From Drosophila miranda (lineage: Eukaryota > Arthropoda > Insecta > Diptera > Drosophilidae): a DNA stretch of 64,000 nucleotides. Shown piece after piece: positions 27,671 to 37,696 of this stretch. The stretch is taken from the NCBI RefSeq assembly GCF_003369915.1, contig NC_046676.1:8959501-9023500 (forward strand). The letters are read 5' to 3'. The translations under genes were made by a program, and so were the position numbers. Each line of letters opens with the position of its first letter. The first letter of the stretch is position 1. The notes under the pieces are model-generated. The model was given only the letters and a program-made list of their open reading frames with translations. It had not been told where the DNA came from and made no database searches.

Positions 27671-29113
27671 ATGCCAAATAAAAAACAAATAAAAACCAAC
27701 AAAGCCGCAAAGGAGCTCGGTACTCCTCTTAAAGTACCGGAGGGACAAGCCAATCCCTCTGCACCAGCGCCTGGGAAACCGGGTCCAAAGAAGACGGGGA
27801 AGGAGACTGAGTCGGTCCACCGTCTTCAGGCAGCAGCCGCAGTGAGGGGGGGCCCGAAAAGCCAATCGGGTCCTTCCAAGTCGGGTGGCTCCAAGGGCGA
27901 AGCGGATACCGGGGTGGCTGCCAAGCAGAGCGTAATCGCGGCTGGTGAGCGCACCGGGACCGAAGAACCCATGGGAGCCCCGGCGGGCAGCGTCTCTGCA
28001 CCACGGGGTGGAAAGCCGTCGTACCAGGACAGGAGACGAGCGGCTTTCATCCTGTCCAACGAAGACCCGAACTTCAAGGCGTCAGCCGAAGGAAAGGAGC
28101 AGAGGCTGTGGGCCTGCTCAATCCTTCCACTGTTCCAGCCAGCCAAAGCCGGAAAGGGCGCAGCCAAGGCCGCCAACAAGCGGCAACGCTCAGCGGAGGA
28201 CCCCGCAAATCAGCCAGGCCAAGCCCAGCAAGCCAAGCGGGTGAAGACCCACCTCACGAACCGGTCGTTCGCTGAGGTGGCGAGGGGCAGGACCCTGATC
28301 GGTGTCCTGGACAGGGGCGCCGAGGACGGCCATGTCCCTCGCGATAAGTGGCACCTGGTGGAGAACGAGCTCCAGGACCGGTTCCTACTGGAACTGGAGG
28401 AGAACGGCGGACCACCGCCAAAGTGTGAGGACGCAGGGTGGCATCAAGGCAAGGTGAAAGCCATCGCCTGCCAAGACGCTCGCTCTGCGGCCCTCTACAT
28501 GAAGGCGGTGGCGGCCCTAAAAGAGGTCTATCCAGGGGCGAAACTGGAGGCCGTGAAGTGGGAAGATGTCCCTAGTCGCCCGAGAGCCAGAGCGTGGGTC
28601 TCGGCTAAGCCTGCAGAGCCTGAGAAGATCCTCAGGTTACTGCAGGTCTGCAACCCCCACCTTCCTACAGCCGATTGGAAGGTGGCAAAGGTGGAGGATA
28701 TCCAAGGGCAGAGGCGCCAGGTTATCCTCGTCCTAAATGAGGAATCCATTGATCTCCTCGCAAAGTCGGACGGTGTAGTGGATTATGGCTACAAGAAGGT
28801 CACCATATCCACTTACAAGTCCGATCGCAAGGGCAGGCAAGTGGAGGTCGAGCCAGACCCGGAGCTGCCGGAGATCCCGAAAGAGGGGGCCTCGTGCGAG
28901 GAACACAACCCGGCGTCGGATGCGGCGTCCATGATGTCGGACGATATCTTGGACGACTACGCGTTCGACGAGAGCGACCTAGCCAGAGGTCTCAGCCACA
29001 TCGTTGTCGGGGAGGAGCCGGAGTCCCCTGACAGCGATCTAGAAGTAACAATGGTGGAGGCGAGCCTCAGGAATGTCGTTGACGCTCCTGCAGATAAACC
29101 TCCACCATTGTAA
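27671..29113 (+). CDS. LOA-clade retrotransposon ORF1 protein (RNA-binding, gag-like)
   Basis: The protein is 480 aa, counted from the first ATG (27671). The frame is open slightly further upstream from a GTG, but eukaryotic initiation favours the ATG. The N-terminal half (about 1-200) is rich in Lys, Gly, Ala and Pro and looks disordered and basic, suited to nucleic-acid binding. The middle (about 200-390) is folded-looking, with a Trp/Pro-containing domain (IGVLDRG, GWHQGKVKAI, VPSRPRARAWV) like the domain of unknown function I associate with insect LOA-type ORF1 proteins (DUF4780-like; from memory). The C-terminal end is acidic. I see no CCHC zinc knuckles, unlike Jockey or I-factor ORF1. 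It probably coats the element RNA. The last 41 bases overlap ORF2. Confidence 0.8.
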   Translation: MPNKKQIKTNKAAKELGTPLKVPEGQANPSAPAPGKPGPKKTGKETESVHRLQAAAAVRGGPKSQSGPSKSGGSKGEADTGVAAKQSVIAAGERTGTEEPMGAPAGSVSAPRGGKPSYQDRRRAAFILSNEDPNFKASAEGKEQRLWACSILPLFQPAKAGKGAAKAANKRQRSAEDPANQPGQAQQAKRVKTHLTNRSFAEVARGRTLIGVLDRGAEDGHVPRDKWHLVENELQDRFLLELEENGGPPPKCEDAGWHQGKVKAIACQDARSAALYMKAVAALKEVYPGAKLEAVKWEDVPSRPRARAWVSAKPAEPEKILRLLQVCNPHLPTADWKVAKVEDIQGQRRQVILVLNEESIDLLAKSDGVVDYGYKKVTISTYKSDRKGRQVEVEPDPELPEIPKEGASCEEHNPASDAASMMSDDILDDYAFDESDLARGLSHIVVGEEPESPDSDLEVTMVEASLRNVVDAPADKPPPL

Positions 29114-32100
29114 GGCAGCATGCGCTGCTCTACTGCTCCACCTGGCCAAGGATGGAGCCGACATAGTCCTCATTCAGGAGCCCTGGATCCTCGGAAACAG
29201 GGTCTCCGGTCTGAGGACTTCTGACTACAAGCTATATGTAGCTGAAACCGCAGGTAAAATTCGTACCTGCATTCTTGCAAAAAGAGAGTTGCACCTATTT
29301 TTGCTCCCAAATTTCAGCAATGAAGACCACACCGCAGTGAGCCTCGAAGGCCAGGAGCGCTCACTGAGGATCTGCTCCGCATACATGGGGCATGAACAAA
29401 CAGACCCCCCTCCACACGCGCCTCTCCGGGCTCTAATCGCAGACTGCTCGGCCAAGGACATCGGCCTAATTGTGGGGTGCGATGCCAATGCACATCACTG
29501 TCAGTGGGGAAGCACTGACACAAACGAAAGGGGTGAGTACCTTTTCAGTTACTTACTGACCACTCAGATGGTCTTACTAAACCGGGGTAGTGATCCCACC
29601 TTTATCATTAAAAACCGCAAGGAGGTCCTGGACCTCACGCTTGCCTCTCATGAGATACAGCGTAACATTGTATCCTGGAGGGTCCTGGAAGAGCACTCCT
29701 TCTCGGACCACAGGTACGTGGAAACTGTCTTCTCCTTCTCAGTACCGAAGCCAGTCCGATTCCGAAACATCAGGCGGACAAACTGGACTCGGTACTCTGA
29801 TTACCTCTGTCGTGTTCTCCCTGAGCCCCCATCTGAGGAGGAGTTCTCCACGGAGGCCACGACTCGTCTTCTTAAGATCTTTACCGACGCCTGCAATAAG
29901 GCGCTCGACAAAGCATGCCCCTCTGGCAAGAACAGAGGCCGGAAGAAACCTGAATGGTGGAATCCGAAACTGGGTGAACTCCGGAAAGCCTCCCGGAGAC
30001 TCTTCAATAAAGCTAAGGCTGAAAACGTTGAGCAAAACTGGGCCGAATACAAGGCCAGTCTGTCAACCTACAACAAAGAACTTAGAAAAGCCAAACGCGC
30101 CTCCTGGCGTAAGTTCTGCAGCGAAATCGAGAGTAACTCAGAAGCCTCACGCTTGCGCAGAGTTCTCTCGAAGACAACACCCACCCTGGGCTACTTGAAG
30201 AACACCGACCAGTCGTGGACTACGTCCAGCGAGGAGTCGCTAAATCTTCTCCTAAATACCCACTTCCCTGGCTGCGATGAAAACAGACCCAACTACCTCG
30301 CGCCTCCTTCTGTCGCCTCAAATGCCATCTTGGGACTGCTAAGCCAGGAAAACATTTCCTGGGCGATCAGAAGCTTTAAACCCTACAAGTCCGCGGGGCC
30401 AGACGGCATTTTCCCTGCCCAACTGATTCATGCGGGACATAAAGCCATTAACTGGCTCAAAATAATTTACGAGGGAATCTTCTCCCACGGGTGCATTCCT
30501 GACACCTGGCTTCAGACCAAAGTCGTATTCATACCCAAGGCAGGCAAGCCCTCGCACACTGCCCCAAAAGATTTCAGACCCATAAGTCTATCGTCTTTTC
30601 TTCTAAAGGCGATGGAGCGGCTCCTGGGGCTGCATCTAACGGCGTGCATTCCGTCCAGTCTGATCTCAGACTCCCAGCATGCCTATCGGAAGGGAAGATC
30701 CACCGAAACGGCCCTACACTCGATCACATCGATCATCGAAGCGTCCCTTAACTTTAAGGAGTACACCCTAGTAGCCTTCCTCGACATAGAAGGCGCCTTT
30801 AACAACATCCTTCCGACCGCCATCACGGGCGCACTGACGGATCTGGGCGTTGACTCCAGGACGGTGAGCCTGATCGATCAGATGCTACAATGCAGGACGG
30901 TTGAGGCATCACTGGGGACGTCAACGTGTACCAGATTTGTCAGCAGAGGCACACCGCAGGGCGGAGTCCTCTCGCCCCTCCTATGGAACGTGGCAGTGAA
31001 CACACTGCTGCGGGAGATAGAGGGGGGTGGCTGCCGTGTGGTGGCGTACGCGGACGATGTTGCCATAGCATTCTCCGGAAAATTTCCGCAGACATTGTGT
31101 GAGTGCATGACAAGTACTCTCACGAAAATGTCGAAATGGGCAGACAAATGCGGGTTAGGCGTCAACCCGTCTAAAACGGAACTGGTGCTTTTCACTAGGA
31201 AGTACAAAGTTCCGGTACTGATTCCCCCAAGACTATGTGGGGAAACGCTAGTCTTCAGCAACAACGCCAAGTATCTTGGCCTAATCCTCGATAGAAAGCT
31301 CGATTGGAAATTGAGCATAGAGGATAGAGTAAAGAAGGCCACAGTGGCCCTCTATACCTGCAGGAAAGCCATCGGACTAAAATGGGGAATGACCCCCTAT
31401 ATAGTTCGGTGGCTCTACACCGCCATCATACGACCAATCATGCTCTATGGAGTGGTGGTATGGTGGCCAGCCTTGGACAGAAGGACATGCCTCAATAAAC
31501 TCAGCAGAGTTCAACGCATGGCAGAGCTATGCATAACTGGCGGGCTACGCACTACTCCAGGGGAAGCCCTGGATACTGTGCTGGACCTCCTCCCTGTGGA
31601 TCTCATGGGAAAGAAGGTGGCAACACTTTCCGCCCTCAGAATGAGAGAAGCCAGACTGTGGAAAGCATCCGCGGTTGGGCACTCGGGAATCCTGATGAGA
31701 CTCCCGCAATTACCAGAGAGGACAGATTACTGTATCCCCAGTGATCACCTCTCGACGCCCTTCCAGGTATCAATCCCATCTAGGGAGGACTGGGAGATGG
31801 GCGAACCAGGACCTGCAAATGCGGTCCACTTCTACACTGATGGCTCAAAGCTAGACGGCCGCGTGGGAGGCGGAGTCTACTGCAGCGAGCTGAACATCAG
31901 TCATTGCTTCAGGCTCCCGGATCACTGTAGTGTGTTCCAAGCGGAGGTTGAAGCCATCAAGGAGGCCATTTCGATTGTCTCCAAATTACTTCTAGATACG
32001 CACTTAGTGTGCGTCTTCTCGGACAGCCAAGCAGCTATCAAAGCTCTAGGCTCAATATCGTCGAACTCAGCGACTGTAAATGACTGCCGCAGGTCTCTGC

Positions 32101-32669
32101 ACGAGATCGCAGAGCAGTTAGATCTCTTCCTTATATGGGTCCCCGGCCACAGGGACATCGAGGGGAATGACGCCGCCGACGAGCTAGCCAGGCAGGGTAC
32201 TACGATTCCTCTCCTACCGGAGAGGGAGCAAGTAGCGATGCCCTTGGCTACCTGCAGGCTCCTAACGCACGAATTGTTCGAGCAAAATGCCAATAGGAGA
32301 TGGCAGCAAACCGTTTCCTGTAAAGTCTCAAGATTGATATGGCCATATCGATCGAAGAAGCGCTCAGCAGAGCTGTATAAACTCAGCAGAGCACAGTGCT
32401 CTGCAGTTACTAGAGCCATTACGGGACACTGGCAGATCGGCACTCACGCCTCTAGACTGTCAATCCCTCATAACGACTTCTGCAGGAGTTGTCGCGACGA
32501 GGAGGAGGAGGAATCGGTCCCCCACTTCTTCTGCCACTGCCCAGCCCTTGGAAATCGTCGTCTTCGTATTCTCGGGGCCGCTTTCCTCACGGACATTTCG
32601 GACCTGTCCGTAATCAAACCAGGGACCTTGTCCAAATACATCCAAGCCACCGGATGGGACTGCCCTTAA
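29073..32669 (+). CDS. LOA-clade retrotransposon ORF2: endonuclease, reverse transcriptase, RNase H
   Basis: The protein is 1198 aa and uninterrupted. Residues 1 to about 220 form an endonuclease/exonuclease/phosphatase domain with the expected N9, the QEPW glutamate E36, a Tyr in SAYMG, GCDANAH, and SDHR. Residues from about 430 to 720 form the reverse transcriptase, with SAGPDGI, PKAGKP, RPISL, a FLDIEGAF motif, GTPQGGVLSPLLW and YADD (about 659-662). Residues from about 915 to 1045 form RNase H, with YTDGS, AEVEAI, FSDSQAA and GHRDIEGNDAADELA, so all four acidic residues are visible. Near the C-terminus is a CRSC...HFFCHCP motif, common in this clade. The start ATG lies inside ORF1, in the +1 frame. 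The protein nicks target DNA and reverse-transcribes the element RNA there. All catalytic motifs are present, so it may be active. Confidence 0.92.
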   Translation: MSLTLLQINLHHCKAACAALLLHLAKDGADIVLIQEPWILGNRVSGLRTSDYKLYVAETAGKIRTCILAKRELHLFLLPNFSNEDHTAVSLEGQERSLRICSAYMGHEQTDPPPHAPLRALIADCSAKDIGLIVGCDANAHHCQWGSTDTNERGEYLFSYLLTTQMVLLNRGSDPTFIIKNRKEVLDLTLASHEIQRNIVSWRVLEEHSFSDHRYVETVFSFSVPKPVRFRNIRRTNWTRYSDYLCRVLPEPPSEEEFSTEATTRLLKIFTDACNKALDKACPSGKNRGRKKPEWWNPKLGELRKASRRLFNKAKAENVEQNWAEYKASLSTYNKELRKAKRASWRKFCSEIESNSEASRLRRVLSKTTPTLGYLKNTDQSWTTSSEESLNLLLNTHFPGCDENRPNYLAPPSVASNAILGLLSQENISWAIRSFKPYKSAGPDGIFPAQLIHAGHKAINWLKIIYEGIFSHGCIPDTWLQTKVVFIPKAGKPSHTAPKDFRPISLSSFLLKAMERLLGLHLTACIPSSLISDSQHAYRKGRSTETALHSITSIIEASLNFKEYTLVAFLDIEGAFNNILPTAITGALTDLGVDSRTVSLIDQMLQCRTVEASLGTSTCTRFVSRGTPQGGVLSPLLWNVAVNTLLREIEGGGCRVVAYADDVAIAFSGKFPQTLCECMTSTLTKMSKWADKCGLGVNPSKTELVLFTRKYKVPVLIPPRLCGETLVFSNNAKYLGLILDRKLDWKLSIEDRVKKATVALYTCRKAIGLKWGMTPYIVRWLYTAIIRPIMLYGVVVWWPALDRRTCLNKLSRVQRMAELCITGGLRTTPGEALDTVLDLLPVDLMGKKVATLSALRMREARLWKASAVGHSGILMRLPQLPERTDYCIPSDHLSTPFQVSIPSREDWEMGEPGPANAVHFYTDGSKLDGRVGGGVYCSELNISHCFRLPDHCSVFQAEVEAIKEAISIVSKLLLDTHLVCVFSDSQAAIKALGSISSNSATVNDCRRSLHEIAEQLDLFLIWVPGHRDIEGNDAADELARQGTTIPLLPEREQVAMPLATCRLLTHELFEQNANRRWQQTVSCKVSRLIWPYRSKKRSAELYKLSRAQCSAVTRAITGHWQIGTHASRLSIPHNDFCRSCRDEEEEESVPHFFCHCPALGNRRLRILGAAFLTDISDLSVIKPGTLSKYIQATGWDCP

Positions 32670-32801
32670 CCTGCAGAAGTATGCTCTCACGGTTCGGGCA
32701 ACGCGAAGGGGCACATGCCCATGCGGCAACACAACGGACCTTTTATAGGTCCAAGTGAGCTTGGGGGCGGGAGGCTCTTATCCCCCCCCTCCCGGCTACC
32801 G

Positions 32802-32819
32802 CCTTAACCTAACCTAACC
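32802..32819 (+). repeat. 3' terminal TAACC tandem tail of the retrotransposon
   Basis: The element ends in about three TAACC (equivalently CCTAA) units directly before the right target-site copy. Short tandem 3' tails in place of poly(A) are known in R1/LOA-type elements. Confidence 0.7.
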
Positions 32820-32827
32820 TATAGAAG
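32820..32827. repeat. target-site duplication, right copy
   Basis: TATAGAAG, an exact match to 27558-27565. The base before each copy differs, so the duplication is 8 bp. Confidence 0.75.
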
Positions 32828-33940
32828 AAATTCCACTCTTAGAAAAATCTTTACTTCCGTTTCCTGAAAGATATAGACGGTACATTTCTTGCCAATAAGG
32901 AAAATAAATATGTATGTTGTATATTGTTGACATTGCTTTTTATTTGTGTGCTTATGGCAGGCAATTTTTAATTGTTAGTCACTAAGCAAATGTTTTTTAG
33001 TTGGTTATCTTTGAAGAAACTCATTTGGTTGATATGGCAAAGTACGCATAAGTGGGGTCGTAAAAAAATTATAAACAATTCCCGAGGTGATTTTTCTTCG
33101 AGCTGTTGACTCACTCTCGAACCGAGCGAGTAAGTGTGTTTCCAACTGACAGCCGGAGAGACATTGAGCAGCATTGAAAATTGTTTTCTGCTGGGCTATT
33201 TACAAAACAATTACACTTATTTGTGAGCCATTTAACAGCGTTACCCAAGTGGCCTGATGGCTGACAATCCATCAGCGGGAGCTGCTCCGCGCTCCGTGTA
33301 GCAGACACTACTCGACAGCTCGCTGGAGCGCGAACCTTGGGGCAGATGCAGCAGCATCAGGACGGACTCCCTACTGCTTAGTATGCAGCTCAGCCAGAAG
33401 GAGGATGAAGAGGCAGCGACATTGACAGTGACAGCGAGGCAGAACTGCAAGGTTACGTGTGCAATATTAAGCATACGCAGTGTGGTGCAAAATTCTACAC
33501 CTTGGAAATTTGGGTGTAATTGAGTGATTACCTCTCGGGAAGTTGGTTCTTTGTTTGCCTTTTGTTTGGCGATAAGCTTCAAGACAGGCGCGAATCGTTA
33601 TTATCTTATTTCTCGGAAGTTGGGTCTTGGAAATTAAGAATAACAGGAAATTCCGCAATTTCTTTCGGGTGGTTCACCGAACCGGGCTCCCCGTTCTTAA
33701 AATATATTATATGTTTATAACGAAATTCTTGAACCGAAAATTAATTTGAGGGATTTTTTTATGCAGAGTTTGAGATAAGAATTAGTCCCAAGGATTTACC
33801 GCAATCAATAAATATATAATTTAATTTTTAAATTCTAAGGGAAAGCCCCTGATAGAGGTAGTCGATGACTGATAAGTCGACTTGGTCGTATTCTTTGGGG
33901 CCACAGGAACTAGTATAATATGATTCCATTAGTGATTGTC
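32828..33940. other. intergenic DNA between retrotransposon and gene A
   Basis: No confirmed gene is visible. A minus-strand open segment at 33245-33444 is flanked by plausible splice sites and is treated under findings as a candidate exon only. GATA motifs appear toward gene A, for example TGATAAG near 33870. Confidence 0.4.
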
Positions 33941-33941
33941 T

Positions 33942-33960
33942 TTATCAGTGGCAAGATAAG
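33942..33960. promoter_or_regulatory. inverted pair of GATA sites upstream of gene A
   Basis: TTATCAG and AGATAAG lie head to head within 19 bp, about 70 bp upstream of the gene A TATA-like box. Such sites bind GATA factors; in Drosophila the midgut factor GATAe recognises them. Function here is inferred. Confidence 0.4.
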
Positions 33961-34025
33961 GGGCCACTGAGTCCCAGTGGTCTTGTAAATTCATAGATAA
34001 TTGGTGTTCCCTCATTGTTACGTGC

Positions 34026-34033
34026 CATAAAAG
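34026..34033 (+). promoter_or_regulatory. TATA-like box of gene A
   Basis: CATAAAAG lies 63 bp upstream of the gene A start codon. This predicts transcription start near 34056 and a 5' UTR of about 30 nt. Confidence 0.5.
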
Positions 34034-34088
34034 CATTGACCACAAGTCGCTTTTGACCAAGTTTCGAATAAACACTCGAACAAACAAC

Positions 34089-34921
34089 ATGCAGCACGGA
34101 CTTCTCGTTGTCATCCTGCTGGCCTGCCTGGCGGCCAGCTCTAGTTCCACTGCCACTCCAACATCCCTGATGTCCGGACACTCCCGGATGTTGCAGCTAA
34201 TGAGCTCCACTTCCGAACTGCAGAGGGATAACCCCACCCGTTCCATGGCCTGCTTTCAGTACTATAGCGAAGAGTTTGACAAACACCTCAAGCAGTTCGA
34301 GTACGAGTACGGCCTGTGCAAGGAACAGGCCATCAATCAGACCGCCGACCTCTACGCAAAGTACAACCAGGTTGTCTATAGCCTGGGAAACACAACGCTC
34401 GAAGTTTGTAAGGCGCTAACGGACTGCACCTACACAGCGAACGCTCTCGAGTCCCTGAACTGCTACTCCGCTCAGGTATGCACGCTCACTTACTCATAAT
34501 CGAGAGGCTTGAACTAATTTAAATGAATTTTCAGGGCTCCGAGAGTGTGAGGAATGCATACAATCTTTCTTCAACCGCTTCGCTGTACTCCGCCGACCTG
34601 ACGCAGGACCTCCAGCTGGTGACCTTCCGGGAGGAGGGCTGCTCCAACAGCTCGTCGCGTCGCTACGAGGCTCGCCTAGATCAGTCCTACATCGATCTGC
34701 AGAACTGTTTGTCCGGTGCAAGCCCAGTGCCAGTCCCAACTACAACCACAACACCCTCTTCAACCTCAATCATATCAACGACAGAAGATTCAACTACGCA
34801 GGAAATTATTCGAACTACTTGGAACTACCAAGCTGACACAAAAGACGATGGCAGTGTTGCCTCCGACAAGAATCATAGATTGGCATCGAAAATCGGCCAC
34901 ATTATCAAGCATATTGTCTAA
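34089..34921 (+). CDS. gene A: secreted DUF725-type cysteine protein with Thr-rich tail
   Basis: Two exons, 34089-34475 and 34535-34921, are joined across a 59-bp GT-AG intron in phase 0, giving 257 aa. Residues 1-20 (MQHGLLVVILLACLAASSSS) are a signal peptide. The cysteine domain spans both exons. Four Cys lie in the pattern C...C...C-x4-C, then NCYSAQ closes exon 1, and two more Cys are in exon 2. Several N-glycosylation sites (NQT, NTT, NLS, NSS) support secretion. A Thr/Ser/Pro-rich stretch follows at about 206-230, and the protein ends in a basic segment, KIGHIIKHIV. The family is the insect DUF725 group (melanogaster CG10911 and relatives, from memory), of unknown biochemical function. 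It is the first gene of a six-member cluster. A TATA-like box lies at 34026 and AATAAA at 34928. Confidence 0.85.
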
Positions 34922-34927
34922 CTTCTA

Positions 34928-34933
34928 AATAAA
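34928..34933 (+). terminator. poly(A) signal of gene A
   Basis: AATAAA starts 7 bases after the stop codon, implying a very short 3' UTR. Confidence 0.65.
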
Positions 34934-36940
34934 CACGATAAATTCATTTGGATAAAGTCGCTTACAGAGCCACATAATGGTTTTAATTTGTGAATTTTAA
35001 GTACATGTAGAATTATTTTCAGACTTTTAAATTGCTTATTGAACCACAGACAACCATGAAGGGTATCTGCTGGATAGTTAGGACTTATCGTATTCGTTGA
35101 GTACAGGACTATTCTTATCCGCTGAATACGATAGATATCAATGGATTTGAATGGGCGCTTTATAGTTTTCATAGTCAAATAGACTTGATGTATCCATATG
35201 TGTTTCTCCGACTTTAAGTCCTTTGATCCATAGTAAAGATATGGTGATCTATGATCTACAACAGATGTACTTTCAGAAAAGCTATTTTTCATTGGCAGTG
35301 CCCCAAGGTATCTACTCCGAATGTGAGGACACTGCACCAAGTGAGAATCCGACTAGCAGGTGTGTTCCTGGGACGAACACAAGCAAGAAACTAAAACCTA
35401 TGGCAACTTACTTAATTAACGGCCCCTGATCTAGGTGGGAAACGGAGTAGGACGCCAGCCCAATGTGATGCAAATAAAACTTTCTGCATTTGCTGTCAGT
35501 CCAAGTTTATCAAAGATCCAGAGGCAGACCGGAGGTAGATAGATAGACGCAGTGAGTGAGAGCAAAGAAAACATGCAAATAAGCTTGGAAAAACTTTACC
35601 CCCAGCAGGACAAGCAAAAATGGGAAAATAAGAAGGAAAAGCTACCTACGAAGGCGGATGGTTTAGATACCCTTGCAGATCCATCGTTCGAATGAAAGCT
35701 ATTATCTGACATAAGAGGACGTAGTCTTCTTATTGGTTCCGACCTAGTATACGTTAAGAAGGGCCTGGTGTGCGATAAGTTTCAGCTAGAAAGCTACAGA
35801 ACCAAGCGACTAGTCTGACCACATATCGCTGAGCTTCAAAATGCTGGTCGAAAGAGTAATACTCTCTGCACAGGGTGCGCAAGTGAAACCAGAAGGATAA
35901 CTTTAAGGTAATGTTGACAGTTAAGTAAACAGTTGAAGCAGGTCCCTGCGGTGCTTTTCATTCAAATTTAATTGCATTTGTTGTTGTTTCTGGTGCCGCC
36001 TGTGGCGGTGTTGTCACTGCAATTAAAACAAATTAGAAACGCTATAAACACTCACATACTCGTAGACGGTAACGGTAACGTTAACGGAACGGTTGCCACA
36101 TGACAGGTGGAGGCAGAGATTTCTCTTTGCCAAATTCAAGCCAATAACTTGATAGGCATCCTGAAAGCAAAGCACCCCTGGCTTCCTGCATCTCTGCACC
36201 GTTGCGCTTTTCTCCATGGCAAGGGTGTGCGTGCGGTTGCACTTCGGCAACCAACTGCTCACATAGATACACACAAAGATAAATGCCAAGACGCACGCAT
36301 ACAAAGAACGCAATTAAGATATGCAAATTAGAAGTCGGTGTCGTCCGCCTTGTCCTTGTGCTGCTGCTGCTGTTGTTGCTGCTGCTGCTGCTGCTGCCTC
36401 CCGATGCGATTTCCAGTGAATTTGATAATTATGCAGAGGCATGCGATGAGAACAGCTACGAGCACGTGTGGATGGCCGCATATGTATGTATCTGAGCTAC
36501 TGGTGTTTTTGTTGTGAAATAATAATAAGTCAACGAGCGGCATCTTGTGATAAGTGAGTCATTGTCGGGGCGTACGTATTTTTCCCCATTTAGATGTCAT
36601 TGTTGCAAGTGACCAACCGACAAGGGGCTGCGATAAGGCTCAAGGGGACATTGATTGGGGATTCATTGAGTAAACACAATTACTGGTTTTGGTACTTGTC
36701 AAAAAAGGGAAACTTGCTATTCCCCAATTCAATGGAAGTTAATGAAAAATTAGAGAGGAGAACTTATCAAATTTAACTCAATCTATGACAGGCTGATAAC
36801 CACTAAGACTCTATTGAATATATAAGACATTTCTGTACATACTAGAGCCCTACATGAATTCAACATAATTCTTTAAGACCTATCTATACTATATACATAC
36901 TAGTAAATTCTGGGCAAATTTTAACTTTTTTAACCATTTT
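34934..36940. other. intergenic DNA between genes A and B, left part
   Basis: No gene is visible. A CTG microsatellite at 36358-36398 creates poly-Leu and poly-Gln open frames on the two strands, which I do not call genes. A repeat-like GATACCCTTGCAGATC motif near 35670 recurs near 55510 and suggests a short dispersed repeat. Confidence 0.4.
36358..36398. repeat. CTG/CAG microsatellite
   Basis: About 13 CTG/TTG triplets in non-coding DNA. Confidence 0.8.
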
Positions 36941-36947
36941 TTTCCAG

Positions 36948-37166
36948 GTGGCTTAAGTATATGAGCAGGACATTTTGGAGATGTTTTCAGATTTTGTAAT
37001 TATTTCGCTGACTATATATTTTCATAACTTGGTTATTGTTGTATTAAAACACTGACATATGGAACTAATTTGAGACAAAAAATGGGAGCTGTAAAATAAA
37101 AACTTTTCTTTATTTTCGCTTAAATTCTTGGTGTAGTTCTTGTGGCTTAAGTGTATGAGCACCACT
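36948..37166. mobile_element. single end of a Tc1/mariner-like transposon (IR/DR type)
   Basis: A 20-bp motif, GTGGCTTAAGTATATGAGCA, at 36948-36967 recurs at 37142-37161 with one mismatch, in the same orientation. The outer copy runs into CACCACTG and is then followed by TA. Read on the minus strand, this gives a terminus starting CAGTGGTGCTCAT next to TA, as expected for Tc1/mariner elements, which insert at TA. Two direct repeats within one long terminal repeat match the known IR/DR architecture. I found no opposite end and no transposase, so this is probably a truncated remnant. Confidence 0.4.
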
Positions 37167-37696
37167 GTAAATACTAGAATACTAGCGATACGAATCTTGC
37201 ATTGGTTTCTGCTTTCGGCTGATCAGCTTATCTTTAAATTATTTTCAGGTGGGAAAATATATTTCTCCCACGATCTGTCTACTAGATGGAGATTAAACGG
37301 GAGCTGAGTGCCGAGTGCCACTGAATATATTCCACCTTTTCGCAATCACCTGTGTTTGTTTTCTTTCCACTTTCGCAACGTGATTATATATTATCTATGT
37401 GATTGTCGGAGAGCTTTAGATTTTTACTCGGAATCGATAATGCGAATGGAAAATGGTCAGAGAGACATACATACGAGGGAGAACCGAAATATTTCCAGCT
37501 GGACAATGAAGACGACCTCCTACGTTAACCAAACTTTGGTATTGTGATTAGGCATCTTTTAATGTGCTCCGCCGAAAATTTTATCCACATCGATATTTTA
37601 GTTACCGTTGAAAAATCGATTAACTAATTTGATATCAGTGGTTTTGTAAAAATGTAAAAGGTTGAGTATCGGTCGCTGGACGCTGTCTATGAAGAC

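Larger units (their letters stand above)
27566..32819 (+). mobile_element. full-length LOA-clade non-LTR retrotransposon
   Basis: The element is about 5.25 kb and is flanked by the 8-bp direct repeat TATAGAAG. It has a short 5' untranslated region of about 105 bp, ORF1 (27671-29113), ORF2 (29073-32669) and a 150-bp 3' end. It has no poly(A) and ends in short tandem TAACC units. ORF2 carries an apurinic-type endonuclease, a reverse transcriptase with YADD, an RNase H domain and a C-terminal Cys/His motif. That set and the sequence style fit the LOA clade (LOA, bilbo, TRIM, Baggins); RNase H and the short-repeat 3' end argue against Jockey elements. Both ORFs are uninterrupted, so the copy is probably young. 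It sits about 1.3 kb upstream of gene A, in the same orientation. Confidence 0.85.

Noticed and set aside
32802..32819. CCTAA units as a telomere-type array
   Set aside because: Only about three units, placed exactly at the 3' end of the retrotransposon, so they are its tail.
36283..36543. Poly-Leu and poly-Gln open frames at a CTG repeat
   Set aside because: Both strands are open because of the microsatellite. No gene signals surround them.
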